A stretch of DNA of 64,000 nt from Microbacter sp. GSS18. Lineage in GTDB: Bacteria > Actinomycetota > Actinomycetes > Actinomycetales > Microbacteriaceae. A program made the translations under genes and the position numbers. Shown one piece after another: positions 34,169 through 43,128 of this stretch; position 1 is the stretch's first letter, and each line of letters opens with the position of its first letter. The notes beneath the pieces were generated by a model that was not told where the DNA came from, did no database searches, and saw only the letters and a list, made by a program, of their open reading frames with translations. The stretch is from positions 3,410,001-3,474,000 of the forward strand of contig CP119753.1 in assembly GCA_029319145.1 (NCBI GenBank). Reading direction: 5' to 3'.

Positions 34169-35763
34169 GGTGTGCTCCTCTCCGAGGCGGCGAGCCAGCC
34201 GTCGAGGCTGTCGTCGGGGGCGTCCGGCCAGATCTCGTCGAGTTCGGCGGTGCCGAACGCGGGCGACAAGACGGTGTCTTCGCGGTCGGATGCTTCGACC
34301 GCGTCGTCGGTCTTGAACAGCTCGTACTCCCACCCGGTCGACGTCGCGAAGCAGTCGACGAGGTAGGAGTACTGGCCGACGTAGGCGATGAACTCGCCCT
34401 TGCGCAGCTGGCGGGCCATCTCGACGTGTGGGGCCGGCATGTTCAGCCGCTGCCGCAGGCTGGTCTGCTCCTGGTGGTTGACCCGGAAGATGAACTTGTT
34501 CTCGATGTCGCCGACGATCGAGTAGGCGAGGTTGCGCTCCTGCGAGTCTGCGTCGCCGACAGCATCCAGGTCGCCCATCTTGTGCAGGATGACGATGTTG
34601 CTGATGCCGTAGTGGCGCGAGAGTTTGAGCCACTGCTGGTACATCTGCAGGCTCGCCAGCGACGTCATGTCGCGCCAGCCTTCCTCGCGGATGACGTAGC
34701 GGGTGCGCTTGGCGGAGCGGTCCGATACGACGGCTTGGATCCACGCGGTCGTGCACACCTGGGTGATCTGCGCGACGAGCTCGCCACGCGCGAACAGCTC
34801 CGAGGTGTCGACCACCACGATCGGCGACTCGGCGTCGAACGCGACAGTCGACTCGTCCTCGAACAGACCCGACAGGTCGCCGTCGACGAACCGGCGGAGC
34901 ACGAACCGCGGTTGCACCGCGCCGTCGGCGAGGCGGAAGTCGGTGCCGCCGTCCTCGACGATCGTGCCCAGGTGATCGTAGATGCTCCGCAGCGTCGGTC
35001 GGTCGGCGGTGCTGCGGATGCTGCGCTGGAGCGCTTCGTGGAGGGCGGCGTGCTCGACCGCGGTCAGTCGCCCGCCGCCGAGCGCCATCTCGACGATCGA
35101 GATCAGCGTGGTGATGCGGCGCTGGCGGACCATCTGCTCGTCCTGGTCGTCGGTGGCGTCGCTGCGGCGCGGGCCTCGGTCGAGCGGGTTGAGCCGTGCG
35201 GAGGTGCCGCCGCCGAGCCGGATAACGGTGCCCTTCGGGATCGCTTCGGCGACCACGACCCATTCGCCCTTCGCATCGGACGGGACGACCGCCTGATGAC
35301 CGAACGCGATCGACCGGGTCACGAGCGTCTTCACCGCGGCGGACTTGCCGGCGCGGTACGCGCCGAGGACGAGGATGTTCGTCGACAGCGACTGGCGGTC
35401 GGATCGGTCGACGTACGACTCCCACGGCGAGAAGTGCCACAGCGCGTCCGCGTTCATGTCGACCCCGACGATGGGCCCGCGGTCACCCAGACCGGCGTCC
35501 GCGACGAACGGGTAGATGCCTGCGATGTGCTGCGACGTCGCCTGGTGCGGCGGCAGGTCCGGGCGCGCCAGGTTCCAGTAGCCGCCGTCGACGAGTGCCG
35601 GCCCGAAGGGACCCGGGACGACCGCCTCGGGCAGTGACCGGTCGCGGCGGCGGGTGCGCTGCGGGCGCTCGGCACGTTCGGCATCCGCGATGGCGCGGCG
35701 AAGGTCGCGGCGTTCCTTGCGCGGAAGATCCCCCGGTTCGAAGACGACGGCGTGGCGTGTCAT
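34165..35763 (-). CDS. VirB4/TraC-like T4SS ATPase
   Basis: A 532-aa ATPase with Walker A LGAYRAGKS (about residues 133-140) and Walker B SPIVVVDTSELF, followed by RYVIREEGWRDMTS, a segment that corresponds to the conserved motif after Walker B in VirB4. The HKMGDLDAVGD stretch and the NKFIFRVNHQEQ strand are typical of the SCO6880-partner VirB4 in actinobacteria. It energises substrate transfer at the inner membrane. ATG 35763 shares one base with the upstream stop (TGATG). Confidence 0.92.
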   Translation of the reverse strand: MTRHAVVFEPGDLPRKERRDLRRAIADAERAERPQRTRRRDRSLPEAVVPGPFGPALVDGGYWNLARPDLPPHQATSQHIAGIYPFVADAGLGDRGPIVGVDMNADALWHFSPWESYVDRSDRQSLSTNILVLGAYRAGKSAAVKTLVTRSIAFGHQAVVPSDAKGEWVVVAEAIPKGTVIRLGGGTSARLNPLDRGPRRSDATDDQDEQMVRQRRITTLISIVEMALGGGRLTAVEHAALHEALQRSIRSTADRPTLRSIYDHLGTIVEDGGTDFRLADGAVQPRFVLRRFVDGDLSGLFEDESTVAFDAESPIVVVDTSELFARGELVAQITQVCTTAWIQAVVSDRSAKRTRYVIREEGWRDMTSLASLQMYQQWLKLSRHYGISNIVILHKMGDLDAVGDADSQERNLAYSIVGDIENKFIFRVNHQEQTSLRQRLNMPAPHVEMARQLRKGEFIAYVGQYSYLVDCFATSTGWEYELFKTDDAVEASDREDTVLSPAFGTAELDEIWPDAPDDSLDGWLAASERSTP

Positions 35764-37256
35764 CACTTCATCCCCAGCCCGACGGGCAGCGCGTTGACCA
35801 TGAGCGCTTCGGCCTGCTGGCAGTAGAGGACCTGCGCTTCCATGCCGGCGCGGGCGAGCGCATTGCGCATGCCGGCGACGGCTTGGTCGAGGCGGGCCTC
35901 GTCGGCGGCGCTGATGGTGAGGTATCCGCCGTAGCGGAACTCGCCGTGACCGGCGATGATCTCCTCCTCCTGCTTCTCGAGGGCGTCCCAGTCCGCGGCA
36001 TCCGCTGCCGATCCGTCGGCGCCGCGCTTGGCGCGCAGCTTCTCGTTGCCGCGCCACACCTTCTTCTCATCGCGGATGCGCCGCAGCGCCTTCGACACCG
36101 GCACGGGGGTGAGCACGAGCGAGAACACGTGCGTCACTGCTTCGCCGGTGTTCGGATGCCGGGCGTACACGAGCGGGGAGACGAACCCGATCGGGGCATC
36201 GGAGCGCGGCCACTCGTGGATCCACATCGTGGTGTGCACGGCGGAGTCGGTGCGGACGATCCCGTGCCGGTCCTTCGGCTCCTCGAGGTACATCGGGCCG
36301 ATCGCCGCAGAGTCGACACCGGCATCCTTCGGGGGTCGGTTCTGCACGTTGCTCGCGAACTCAGGGTCCATGGTGATGCGCGTCAGTGCCGAGATGTCGC
36401 GCGGCGTGAGCCACTTGCGGACCTTGACCTTCGCCGCGCCCAGCGCGTCGGCGAGGTTGGCCGCCTCGATGCGCGCGAGCGCCTGCACGGCATCCTTCCC
36501 ACCGCCGAGCGACTTCAGCTGCGGGCCCATCACCACCAGGTCGAGGGTGAACGTGAGGTAGTTCCGGTGCGCGACCGCGAAGCGCTCGGACTGGTTCATC
36601 ACCTCGGAGTAGTTGTCTGCCACCGGCGAGGTCGCGTCGAGCTTCCGCTTGGAGACGATCTCGTCATAGTGGTCTCGCGCAGAGCGGATGGTGGTGGGGA
36701 TCGTGCGCTCCTGCAGGGTGAGGCGCTTGATGCCGGGACGCTGCGTGAACGATGCCAGGACGCGCGCCCACTGCTGGGCGAGATCGAACCGCTCAGGGTT
36801 GTCGTGCATCAGGAAGCCCTGCACCTCGAGCTCGGCGGTCACCGACGCGGTGCGGTCGTGCGGGTTGTAGACGCACGCGATGCCCTCGACCTCCCAGAGC
36901 TGGATCGACGCGCGCGTGCCCGGCAGGTTCAAGGTCCCCGCCAACCGCGGCTTCTCGGGCCGGTACACCTGCGTGGTCGCGCCCATCGCGTGCCGCACGC
37001 GCTTGAGGACCCACAGGCCCGCCATGCGCGGTGCCGAGATCCCGTGGATCGTCGTCAGCGCGGTGACTGCGAGGATCAGGTAGATCGGTGCCGCGTAGAG
37101 CAGACCCGGAGGCCCGAACCGGTTGACGCTGATCAGGATCACGATGGCGGCCGCGGCGATGAACGCGAGCTGCCAGCCGTCCATGCCGAGGACGACGCCC
37201 TGCCTCGAGCGGCGGGGGAGCCGCACGGGGCGGGTGAGGTCAGGAGTGGCGGTCAT
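35763..37256 (-). CDS. SCO6880-family T4SS protein (PrgI/VirB3-VirB4 N-terminal-like)
   Basis: A 497-aa protein typical of actinobacterial conjugation clusters. Two N-terminal membrane helices (QLAFIAAAAIVILISVNRFG and LLYAAPIYLILAVTALT) resemble PrgI/VirB3. The long cytosolic part resembles the N-terminal non-ATPase half of VirB4 (GTLNLPGTRASIQLWEVEG ... PRDISALTRITMDPEF ... YGGYLTISAADEARL). It probably pairs with the VirB4 ATPase encoded next, as one function split over two genes. The start ATG 37256 overlaps the VirB6-like stop (ATGA). Confidence 0.9.
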   Translation of the reverse strand: MTATPDLTRPVRLPRRSRQGVVLGMDGWQLAFIAAAAIVILISVNRFGPPGLLYAAPIYLILAVTALTTIHGISAPRMAGLWVLKRVRHAMGATTQVYRPEKPRLAGTLNLPGTRASIQLWEVEGIACVYNPHDRTASVTAELEVQGFLMHDNPERFDLAQQWARVLASFTQRPGIKRLTLQERTIPTTIRSARDHYDEIVSKRKLDATSPVADNYSEVMNQSERFAVAHRNYLTFTLDLVVMGPQLKSLGGGKDAVQALARIEAANLADALGAAKVKVRKWLTPRDISALTRITMDPEFASNVQNRPPKDAGVDSAAIGPMYLEEPKDRHGIVRTDSAVHTTMWIHEWPRSDAPIGFVSPLVYARHPNTGEAVTHVFSLVLTPVPVSKALRRIRDEKKVWRGNEKLRAKRGADGSAADAADWDALEKQEEEIIAGHGEFRYGGYLTISAADEARLDQAVAGMRNALARAGMEAQVLYCQQAEALMVNALPVGLGMK

Positions 37257-38749
37257 TTCGGTGTCCTCTCCGGTCGGACGGGAGCAGGGGGCTGCGGGGC
37301 GGCCGCGGGTCGTGAGTTCGGCGCGGGTGCCGGTGGTGCCGGGGCGTTGCGCGGGGGAGCGGATGCCGCCGACGACGACGCGCCGGCGCCGGGGCGACCT
37401 GCGGAGCCGGCGGCGCCGGCTGCCCCAGTTGGGCCAGACGAGCCGACCGGTGCGGTCTGGAATGTCGATCTGCCCGGCGCGGATGCGGATGGCGCGGCAC
37501 TGCCGCGGCCGGGGACGACGCCCGCGGGGGAGGCCCCCAATCGGGTAGGAACGCGGACGGCGGTGCGGGCGGCGCCCGACGCCATGCGGCCGGCGCCGGA
37601 CCCGAGCCGCGAGCCGACGCTGTCGGCGGCGACCGCGCCGACGAAGCTGAACAGGCCGAAGATCGCGAATGGTGCGAAGGCGACGAGGACGAGGCCGACC
37701 AGCAGCGGCCACGACTGGGGATCCCAGATCGTCTTCACACTCGCGAGTCCGTTGATGATGAGAGTGACGAACCCGACCGTGAGCGGCCCCGTCAGGAGCA
37801 GCACCACCACGGCCGAGACGTAGCGGACGACCCACTGCGGCCCGATCCCGCGCACGGGGAACAGCATCCACGCGACCGGTCCCACGGCGATGAGGGCCGC
37901 GAGGACGATGTTGCGGAACGCGAAGACGAGCCCGAGCAGCAGCATTCCGATCAAGATCAGCCCATGGATCAGGAACGCGAAGAAGTAGTTCGCCTGCCCG
38001 CCCGCCCACATCACGCTCTGCAGCGTCGCGAATAACTCGGTCGGCCCGCTGCGGTTGAGGATGTACCAGGTCATGTCGTCGATCGCGTTGAGCAGATGCC
38101 CGGTCAGCCACAGGGTGATCGGGACCGCGGGGATCGCAATGAACGTGCGGATGATCCCCCCGACGAGCTGCTCGCGGTCGCCCGAGACGACGGCGGCGCC
38201 GATCGCCCACACCATCGACCCGAATAGGACCATGAGCACCGCCCACTGCCAGAACGACCATTCGCCCGCGGCGGCATCCCACAGCAGAGTCGTGGTGTCG
38301 AAGCGCATGTTGGACGCGACCAGGTACATCGCGGCGGTCGCGTTCATCGCCATGCCACGGCCGGCGTTCTCGAACGTGATGCACACGAGGTCGCCGATGC
38401 TGCATCCGTACTCGACGAGGACCACCTTGCCGCCCGCGCCGCGGAGCGCCTCGGCATGCCCCTCGTACGTCGTGCAGACGGTCGCGCGTGCGCCCGCGTA
38501 GAAGACGCCGAGGTAGCACTGCTGCGGCTTGACGAGCGTCGGATCATCCGGCGTGCACGAGACCTGCCCGCCCGCCGCGACGCACGTCACCGGGTAGTCC
38601 GGCGCCGACCACGGCTCACCGGTCACCGTGGTCGACGCTTCGGTGCGGACGACTCCAGCGCCGGGCTCGGCTGCGCTCGCCGGGGCGGCGGTCAGCAGCA
38701 GGATGCCCGCGAGGGCGAGTCCTGTCGCGAGGGTCCGGACGGGGAACAT
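37253..38749 (-). CDS. VirB6/TrbL-like polytopic membrane protein
   Basis: A 498-aa protein with a signal peptide (TLATGLALAGILLLTAAPASAAEP, cut near ASA-AEP), an extracellular domain of about 140 residues with several Cys, then seven or so membrane helices between residues 165 and 385, and a Gly/Ala/Pro-rich cytosolic tail of about 110 residues. This layout is that of VirB6-like channel components in Gram-positive conjugation systems. It lies between a small VirB2/TcpB-like membrane protein and the SCO6880 gene with stop/start overlaps on both sides. Confidence 0.88.
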   Translation of the reverse strand: MFPVRTLATGLALAGILLLTAAPASAAEPGAGVVRTEASTTVTGEPWSAPDYPVTCVAAGGQVSCTPDDPTLVKPQQCYLGVFYAGARATVCTTYEGHAEALRGAGGKVVLVEYGCSIGDLVCITFENAGRGMAMNATAAMYLVASNMRFDTTTLLWDAAAGEWSFWQWAVLMVLFGSMVWAIGAAVVSGDREQLVGGIIRTFIAIPAVPITLWLTGHLLNAIDDMTWYILNRSGPTELFATLQSVMWAGGQANYFFAFLIHGLILIGMLLLGLVFAFRNIVLAALIAVGPVAWMLFPVRGIGPQWVVRYVSAVVVLLLTGPLTVGFVTLIINGLASVKTIWDPQSWPLLVGLVLVAFAPFAIFGLFSFVGAVAADSVGSRLGSGAGRMASGAARTAVRVPTRLGASPAGVVPGRGSAAPSASAPGRSTFQTAPVGSSGPTGAAGAAGSAGRPGAGASSSAASAPPRNAPAPPAPAPNSRPAAAPQPPAPVRPERTPK

Positions 38750-39042
38750 CAGAATCCGAAGTCGAAGTTCACGAACCAGGCGAACAGGCCGGACGCGGCG
38801 CCGAGGATGGCGGCGGCGATGAAGATCCAGAGGATGTTCTCGCCCGCCCAGGTGCGCATCCGGTCGGACGCCAGGCCGCGGAACGCGAGCGAGGCTCCGG
38901 CGATGATCAGCATGATCAGCACCACGAGCATCGCTCCGGCGAGGATGTAGGACGCGACGACCTGAAAGCCGGCGAAGAACGGTGCCGTGAAGTCCGGCTC
39001 GATCTCGGGGATGTCGACCTCGGTGGGGGCGGTGTACGACAT
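38749..39042 (-). CDS. Small two-helix T4SS membrane protein
   Basis: A 97-aa protein: acidic N-terminus (EVDIPEIEPDF), then two hydrophobic segments (GFQVVASYILAGAMLVVLIM and NILWIFIAAAILGAASGLFAW) separated by a short basic loop. This is the size and topology of pilin-like VirB2 or of small TrbC-like components. TGATG overlap with the VirB6-like gene. Confidence 0.8.
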   Translation of the reverse strand: MSYTAPTEVDIPEIEPDFTAPFFAGFQVVASYILAGAMLVVLIMLIIAGASLAFRGLASDRMRTWAGENILWIFIAAAILGAASGLFAWFVNFDFGF

Positions 39043-39064
39043 GCTGTGCTCCTTCACTGGTGGT

Positions 39065-39679
39065 TCACACGAGGGGAAGGCCGTGCGCGGCCATGAACGG
39101 TTGGGGGTCGATGGGGACGCCGTGGCGCTGCAGTTCGAAGTGGAGGTGGCAGCCGAACGAGCGGCCCGTATTGCCCTCGGCACCCACGGGTATGCCCGCG
39201 GTGATCGACTGACCGGCAGAGACGCGCAGCGATCCCCACTCCATGTGGCCGTAGAGCGAGACGAGCCCGTCGCCGTGGTCGATGCGGACGGTGTTCCCGT
39301 AGCCCTGATACGAGCCGGCGGTGATCACCTCGCCCGGGCCGGCGGCGTAGATCGTGCTGCCGCATCCCTGCGCCATGTCGTAGCCCATGTGATTCGTCGA
39401 GCAGTACGGGCATCCGATCACCGGGTTGTATCCGAACCCGCGGCCCTTGTTGTAGCTGCCCGCGAGGGGGTACGCCCAATCGCCCACGACCGCCGCCGGT
39501 GCCGCCTCAGGCTCGACCGCTGCCGCGCTGACCTGACTGCCCGCGACGATGAACGGGATCGCGATCAGCGGGGTGAGCGCGAACGCAACAAGGAGCGCGA
39601 GCACGCTCACCGCCCCGATCGCGACCCGGCGCCCGGCCCTCGTTCTGAGGGCTGCGAGGGCGACGATCGGGGCTCCCAT
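39065..39679 (-). CDS. Membrane-anchored M23 (LytM) peptidoglycan endopeptidase
   Basis: A 204-aa protein with an N-terminal membrane anchor (AIGAVSVLALLVAFALTPLI) and a complete-looking M23 zinc peptidase: NHMGYDMA (zinc His and Asp), GNTVRIDHGDGLVSLYGHM and the metal/catalytic motif CHLHFEL. It probably opens peptidoglycan to let the conjugation channel pass. The extra Cys pairs (GCPYCS, QGCG) suggest disulfides. One base separates its start from the upstream stop. Confidence 0.92.
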   Translation of the reverse strand: MGAPIVALAALRTRAGRRVAIGAVSVLALLVAFALTPLIAIPFIVAGSQVSAAAVEPEAAPAAVVGDWAYPLAGSYNKGRGFGYNPVIGCPYCSTNHMGYDMAQGCGSTIYAAGPGEVITAGSYQGYGNTVRIDHGDGLVSLYGHMEWGSLRVSAGQSITAGIPVGAEGNTGRSFGCHLHFELQRHGVPIDPQPFMAAHGLPLV

Positions 39680-39680
39680 G

Positions 39681-40412
39681 TCAGGGCTCCACTGTCTCCG
39701 TGAAGAACCGGACCACCTTGCAGTCCCCGGCCTGCTGTGACGAATCCGGCACGGGGACCGAGTCCGGGCCGCACAACACCTGCACGCTCACGCGTGTCGA
39801 CTCGTCGTACGAGGTCTCGCCGCCGGAGCCATCGGAGCGGGTGAACGTGATGGTGACGTCAGCGGTGCCGATCGACATCTCACCGCTGTCGTCCTGCGGC
39901 ACGGGCACGAACACGACCTCGCCGGTCGTGACCGAGCTCATGCGGCCGTCTTCGCTCGCGAGCGAGTCCCACTCCTGCTCGGGCAGCACCACCCCCTGGC
40001 GCATCTCGAGCTTCGCCGCGTCGAGTTCCGCCTGCCGGTCCTCCTCGCTTGTGTACCGGATGTCGGGGGTGAACCAGGTGCCGAGGTACGCGATCCATTC
40101 CTCGTACGACGACTTCGTGGTGTCGAAGCTGCCGGCCGCGGAGAGCGCGGTGCGCACGTACACCTGGGCATCCGTCGTGATCGGCTCTGGCACCCAGCCC
40201 TGATCCGATGCGCCCGGGTCCACCACGGTCGAGTCCGGACTGGTCGGATCGGGACTCGGCTCCGTCGGGGTGGGAGCGGCGGATGCCGTCGGTGCCGGCG
40301 TCGGGGAGTTGAGGACGCTTCCGATGATGAGCGCGACGACTCCGATGACCAGGACGCCACCGCCCACGATCGCCCACACCAGGCCTGTTCGCCGACGTCG
40401 ATCCACCATCAT
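39681..40412 (-). CDS. VirB8/TcpC-like transfer protein, first gene of T4SS operon
   Basis: A 243-aa bitopic protein: short basic N-terminus, one membrane helix (GLVWAIVGGGVLVIGVVALI), a Pro/Thr-rich linker and an extracellular alpha+beta domain (YVRTALSAAGSFDTTKSSYE ... YTSEEDRQAELDAAK ... STRVSVQVLCGPD) of NTF2-like appearance, as in VirB8 and TcpC. The VirB8 call is based on topology and position. It heads the minus-strand transfer operon; the next upstream gene is divergent. Confidence 0.78.
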   Translation of the reverse strand: MMVDRRRRTGLVWAIVGGGVLVIGVVALIIGSVLNSPTPAPTASAAPTPTEPSPDPTSPDSTVVDPGASDQGWVPEPITTDAQVYVRTALSAAGSFDTTKSSYEEWIAYLGTWFTPDIRYTSEEDRQAELDAAKLEMRQGVVLPEQEWDSLASEDGRMSSVTTGEVVFVPVPQDDSGEMSIGTADVTITFTRSDGSGGETSYDESTRVSVQVLCGPDSVPVPDSSQQAGDCKVVRFFTETVEP

Positions 40413-40695
40413 CGCCCACCCTCCGTGCTTGCCGGAATGGCGATCGAGTGGGACAGTAGCGACCCCACCGCACGTCGCCGTGGCGAGATCCTACGCAGGC
40501 CGACGGCCGATGTCGAAGAATTTCGGTGGAGATTAAAGCGAGATGAGAAAGCGGGCGCGACAGTCATGAGGACCGTGCACGTACCACGTCGCGAGCGAAG
40601 CCTAACCGAGTCGACTTCCGCACGCATGTCGGCATTTCGGGGGACATGCAGGAAGCTGGGGCGGGGTTCCGCTGCGGTCTGAGTCCTCGATGCCA
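40413..40695. other. Leader region upstream of transfer operon
   Basis: No gene is seen in these 283 bp. The run probably holds the 5' leader of the transfer operon, whose likely promoter lies near 40710-40740, giving an unusually long leader of about 300 bases. Confidence 0.35.
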
Positions 40696-40736
40696 TTGAC
40701 ATGACTGCATGATACATAGCTATACTCGCAAGAGTA
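40696..40736 (+). promoter_or_regulatory. Promoter and TACTC-N4-GAGTA palindrome before ArsR-like gene
   Basis: TTGACA (40696-40701) and TATACT (40721-40726) form a near-consensus promoter with a 19-bp spacer. The inverted repeat TACTC-GCAA-GAGTA (40723-40736) overlaps the -10 element, a position suited to repression by the ArsR-like protein encoded 58 bp downstream. The same AT-rich patch may also drive the divergent transfer operon, which would link transfer to this regulator. Confidence 0.55.
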
Positions 40737-40794
40737 AAGGACTTTTTCATACTGTCCTCTGGACGCGGTAGGGCGAGGTCCGAGAGAATGGGGC

Positions 40795-41112
40795 GTGCCC
40801 AAATACGCCCGCCCCGCGAACAGCGATCGCGCGGAGGATCCCATCGAAGCGTTCGGCAACCGGCTCCGAGCCGGCATCATCGGACACCTGAGGGCGCATC
40901 CGAACCAGACGCGCGCTGAGATCGCCGCTGCCCTCGACGTGCCGTCGCCGACCGTCTTCAACGCGCTCGAGAAGCTGCTCGCCGCAGAGCTGCTCATCTC
41001 CGACCCACCCCTCTCGCAGTGGGAGCGCGGGCAGCGCGTGCGATACCGGATCAACCAGCAGGCCGTCGCCGAGCTGTATCTGCAGCTCGGGCAGGCGCTG
41101 GGAGAGGTCTGA
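40795..41112 (+). CDS. ArsR-type winged-helix regulator
   Basis: A 105-aa protein starting at GTG 40795. The winged helix reads FGNRLRAGIIGHLRAHPNQTRAEIAAALDVPSPTVFNALEKLLAAELL, followed by a wing with basic residues (WERGQRVRYRIN). No Cys-based metal site is evident, so it is not an arsenic or cadmium sensor of the usual kind. It is divergent from the transfer operon and preceded by a palindrome, so it is the best candidate for a transfer regulator in the element (inference). Confidence 0.85.
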   Translation: MPKYARPANSDRAEDPIEAFGNRLRAGIIGHLRAHPNQTRAEIAAALDVPSPTVFNALEKLLAAELLISDPPLSQWERGQRVRYRINQQAVAELYLQLGQALGEV

Positions 41113-41191
41113 CGGTGTCTTCCGTTCGCGGTACCGTGCGGGGAAGCGGCGCAGACTAGGTCGGGACTGAACAGGTGACGAGGTGAGCGCG

Positions 41192-41683
41192 ATGGGCGAG
41201 ATCAGCTTCGGTCAGCTTGTGGCAGCGAACTTCTGGCTGGTCCTCGTCGTAGCGGTCGTCCTCGCCGCTGTAGCTCTCGCGATCGTCGTCCGAACGCGTC
41301 GGCGCCGGCGTCGGATGCCCGCGGTCATCGATGGGATCCGGTTCGAGTGCCAGGATGTGCGCGTCGTCGACGACATGGTGGTCGAGCAGGACTGGCAGGT
41401 GACGTTCCTGCTTACGAACGTGACGAAGCAGCCGGCGCCGATGCCGGCGATCGGTGCGCGTGGAGTGGTGCGCGCGGGGAATGCGAGCTATGCAGGTTCG
41501 GTCGTCGTTGAGCGTTCTGCGACGGAGCTCAATCCGGGCGACCATGTGGTGCTGTGGCTTTCCCTCCGGTTGCCCGCAGGCCGGGTCCCGACGCGCGGGG
41601 CGCTCGCGCTCATGCGGACCAAAGGAGAGCTGGAAATTCTGTTTGCCGTCGCGACAGAGACAATCGTCACGACGAGGGCATGA
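41192..41683 (+). CDS. Membrane-anchored hypothetical protein
   Basis: A 163-aa protein with one N-terminal membrane helix (FWLVLVVAVVLAAVALAIVV), a basic stop-transfer (RTRRRRRR) and a beta-rich domain (WQVTFLLTNVTKQPAPMPAI ... ELNPGDHVVLWLSLRLPAGR), perhaps immunoglobulin-like. Cytosolic side predicted for the C-terminal domain. ATG 41192 was preferred; GTG 41183 is an alternative. Function unknown. Confidence 0.65.
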   Translation: MGEISFGQLVAANFWLVLVVAVVLAAVALAIVVRTRRRRRRMPAVIDGIRFECQDVRVVDDMVVEQDWQVTFLLTNVTKQPAPMPAIGARGVVRAGNASYAGSVVVERSATELNPGDHVVLWLSLRLPAGRVPTRGALALMRTKGELEILFAVATETIVTTRA

Positions 41684-41810
41684 GCCTCGACTCGCGGCGC
41701 GCACGACCAACCCCGAGCGTTCTCATCCACGCGCGGGTCATACGATGCGAATCCGTGGATAGCGAGGCGTACTGACTTCCGCGAGTCGCGCCCGTCCCGT
41801 GATCGACCGG

Positions 41811-41912
41811 CTATCGCCCGCGGAATCGAATTGCTTCTCGTAGTGCGAGGATCGCGCCGGTCACGCTTGCGAGGAGGAGGAGTGCAGGGATAGCGAGATC
41901 GATGTAGCTCAC
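41811..41912 (-). CDS. 33-aa single-helix membrane peptide
   Basis: A short frame starting GTG 41912: VSYIDLAIPALLLLASVTGA, continuing to a basic end (REAIRFRGR). It has one hydrophobic helix and a positive C-terminus, and a CAGGAG-type ribosome site upstream. It lies 34 bp downstream of the CU044_5270 gene on the same strand, so it could be the third gene of the ECF sigma operon. Evidence is compositional only. Confidence 0.35.
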   Translation of the reverse strand: MSYIDLAIPALLLLASVTGAILALREAIRFRGR

Positions 41913-41946
41913 TGGTTCGGGCACTCCTGCTTGGTGGGCGGCTCGG

Positions 41947-43128
41947 TCACTGGCTGCAGGTGGACACGTCGGTCGGCGCGGTATCCACGATCTCGGTCGT
42001 CACAGCTGTCCAGCCGAGGGGGCTGCCAGCGGCTAGGGGACCGTAGCTTTCGAGCGCTATGCGTCGCTCGCCGATGAACTGCCCGGTTGCGGGGTCGATG
42101 ATCATTTCTTCGCGAACGTTGCTGTTCGCCTCATCACGGCCGAAGGCGATGCCGGTGGTTCCGTTCAGGGTCGCTTGGTTGTCGGTGATGGTGACGCCCG
42201 GGATCAGCGCGGCCGCTTGATACATGGCGGCGCGGTACTCGGCGGGCACGGTGCCCATCCGCAGCGTGTCCATGATCCAGCCGAGTGCTTGACCGTCGCG
42301 AGACTGGCCTGAGTCTCCGTTGAATCGGTAGATCTCGTTGAGCAGCTCGCGGGGCTCCAAGGGAAGCTGTGAGTAGTCGTCGCTGCTGCCGTCGAGCGTT
42401 GTGTATTCGGCGACCGGGCCGCCGATCGCGGATTCGCCGTCGGGCAGGTCGTACTTGCGGAGGCCGCCGGGCGCTTCTTGAAGGTGGCCGGCGGCCTCGC
42501 CCGTGAATGAAGGGTCTTGCTGTGCCGCCAGCTCGGATTCCGGACCGAAGGTCTGGTCGAGCGTTACGCGACACTGGATCCACCACCAGGAGTCACTGCG
42601 ATCCGCGGGCAAGAACACCTCGTACTGCTCTCCCTGCATGTAGTACTGAGGTTCAATCGTTCCGAGGTCCTCCACGACGCCGTTCACGCGGGCGGCGTCC
42701 ACGTCCTCCTCGAGCCGTCTCTCCGTCAGATGCGACCCGTCGGTGCGCACGCGAAGGTACTGCCCGGGCGCGAGCTGGGGGTCGCTCACTTCAAGGGCGG
42801 CGAGAGCGGCTGCGTTGAGGACGTCGGCGGCGGCCGGATCGGCTCCGCCGTGCCACCCACCGATCCCGAACAGATTGCCGCTGACGAGCGCGACCGTCAG
42901 GGCGGTGGCCCCGAGGGCAGAGAATCCGGTCCACGCGAAGGTGCGGCGTCGACGTCGACGCAACGGTTGCGGGGTGAACGAGGTGTCGTTCCCGAGGGCC
43001 GCGAACGGCGCGTACGGTGTTTCCGCTTCGATCTGGGCGAACAGCTCGGCGCGTCCGCGAGCAACATTCGCCGGCGTGCGCTCGGGGATGTCAGTCCGCG
43101 CTCGGCGCAGGAGCGAGATCTCGTCCAT
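41947..43128 (-). CDS. CU044_5270-family membrane protein, partner of ECF sigma factor
   Basis: A 393-aa protein: cytosolic N-terminal region of about 60 residues with a basic cluster (PQPLRRRRRR), one membrane helix (GFSALGATALTVALVSG) and a large extracellular domain (QLAPGQYLRVRTDGSH ... GWIMDTLRMGTVPAEYRAAM ... FGRDEANSNVREEMIIDPAT). This architecture is the CU044_5270 family, which is regularly encoded next to ECF sigma genes in actinobacteria and probably serves as anti-sigma factor or sensor. Its start lies inside the sigma gene (38-bp overlap). Confidence 0.88.
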   Translation of the reverse strand: MDEISLLRRARTDIPERTPANVARGRAELFAQIEAETPYAPFAALGNDTSFTPQPLRRRRRRTFAWTGFSALGATALTVALVSGNLFGIGGWHGGADPAAADVLNAAALAALEVSDPQLAPGQYLRVRTDGSHLTERRLEEDVDAARVNGVVEDLGTIEPQYYMQGEQYEVFLPADRSDSWWWIQCRVTLDQTFGPESELAAQQDPSFTGEAAGHLQEAPGGLRKYDLPDGESAIGGPVAEYTTLDGSSDDYSQLPLEPRELLNEIYRFNGDSGQSRDGQALGWIMDTLRMGTVPAEYRAAMYQAAALIPGVTITDNQATLNGTTGIAFGRDEANSNVREEMIIDPATGQFIGERRIALESYGPLAAGSPLGWTAVTTEIVDTAPTDVSTCSQ

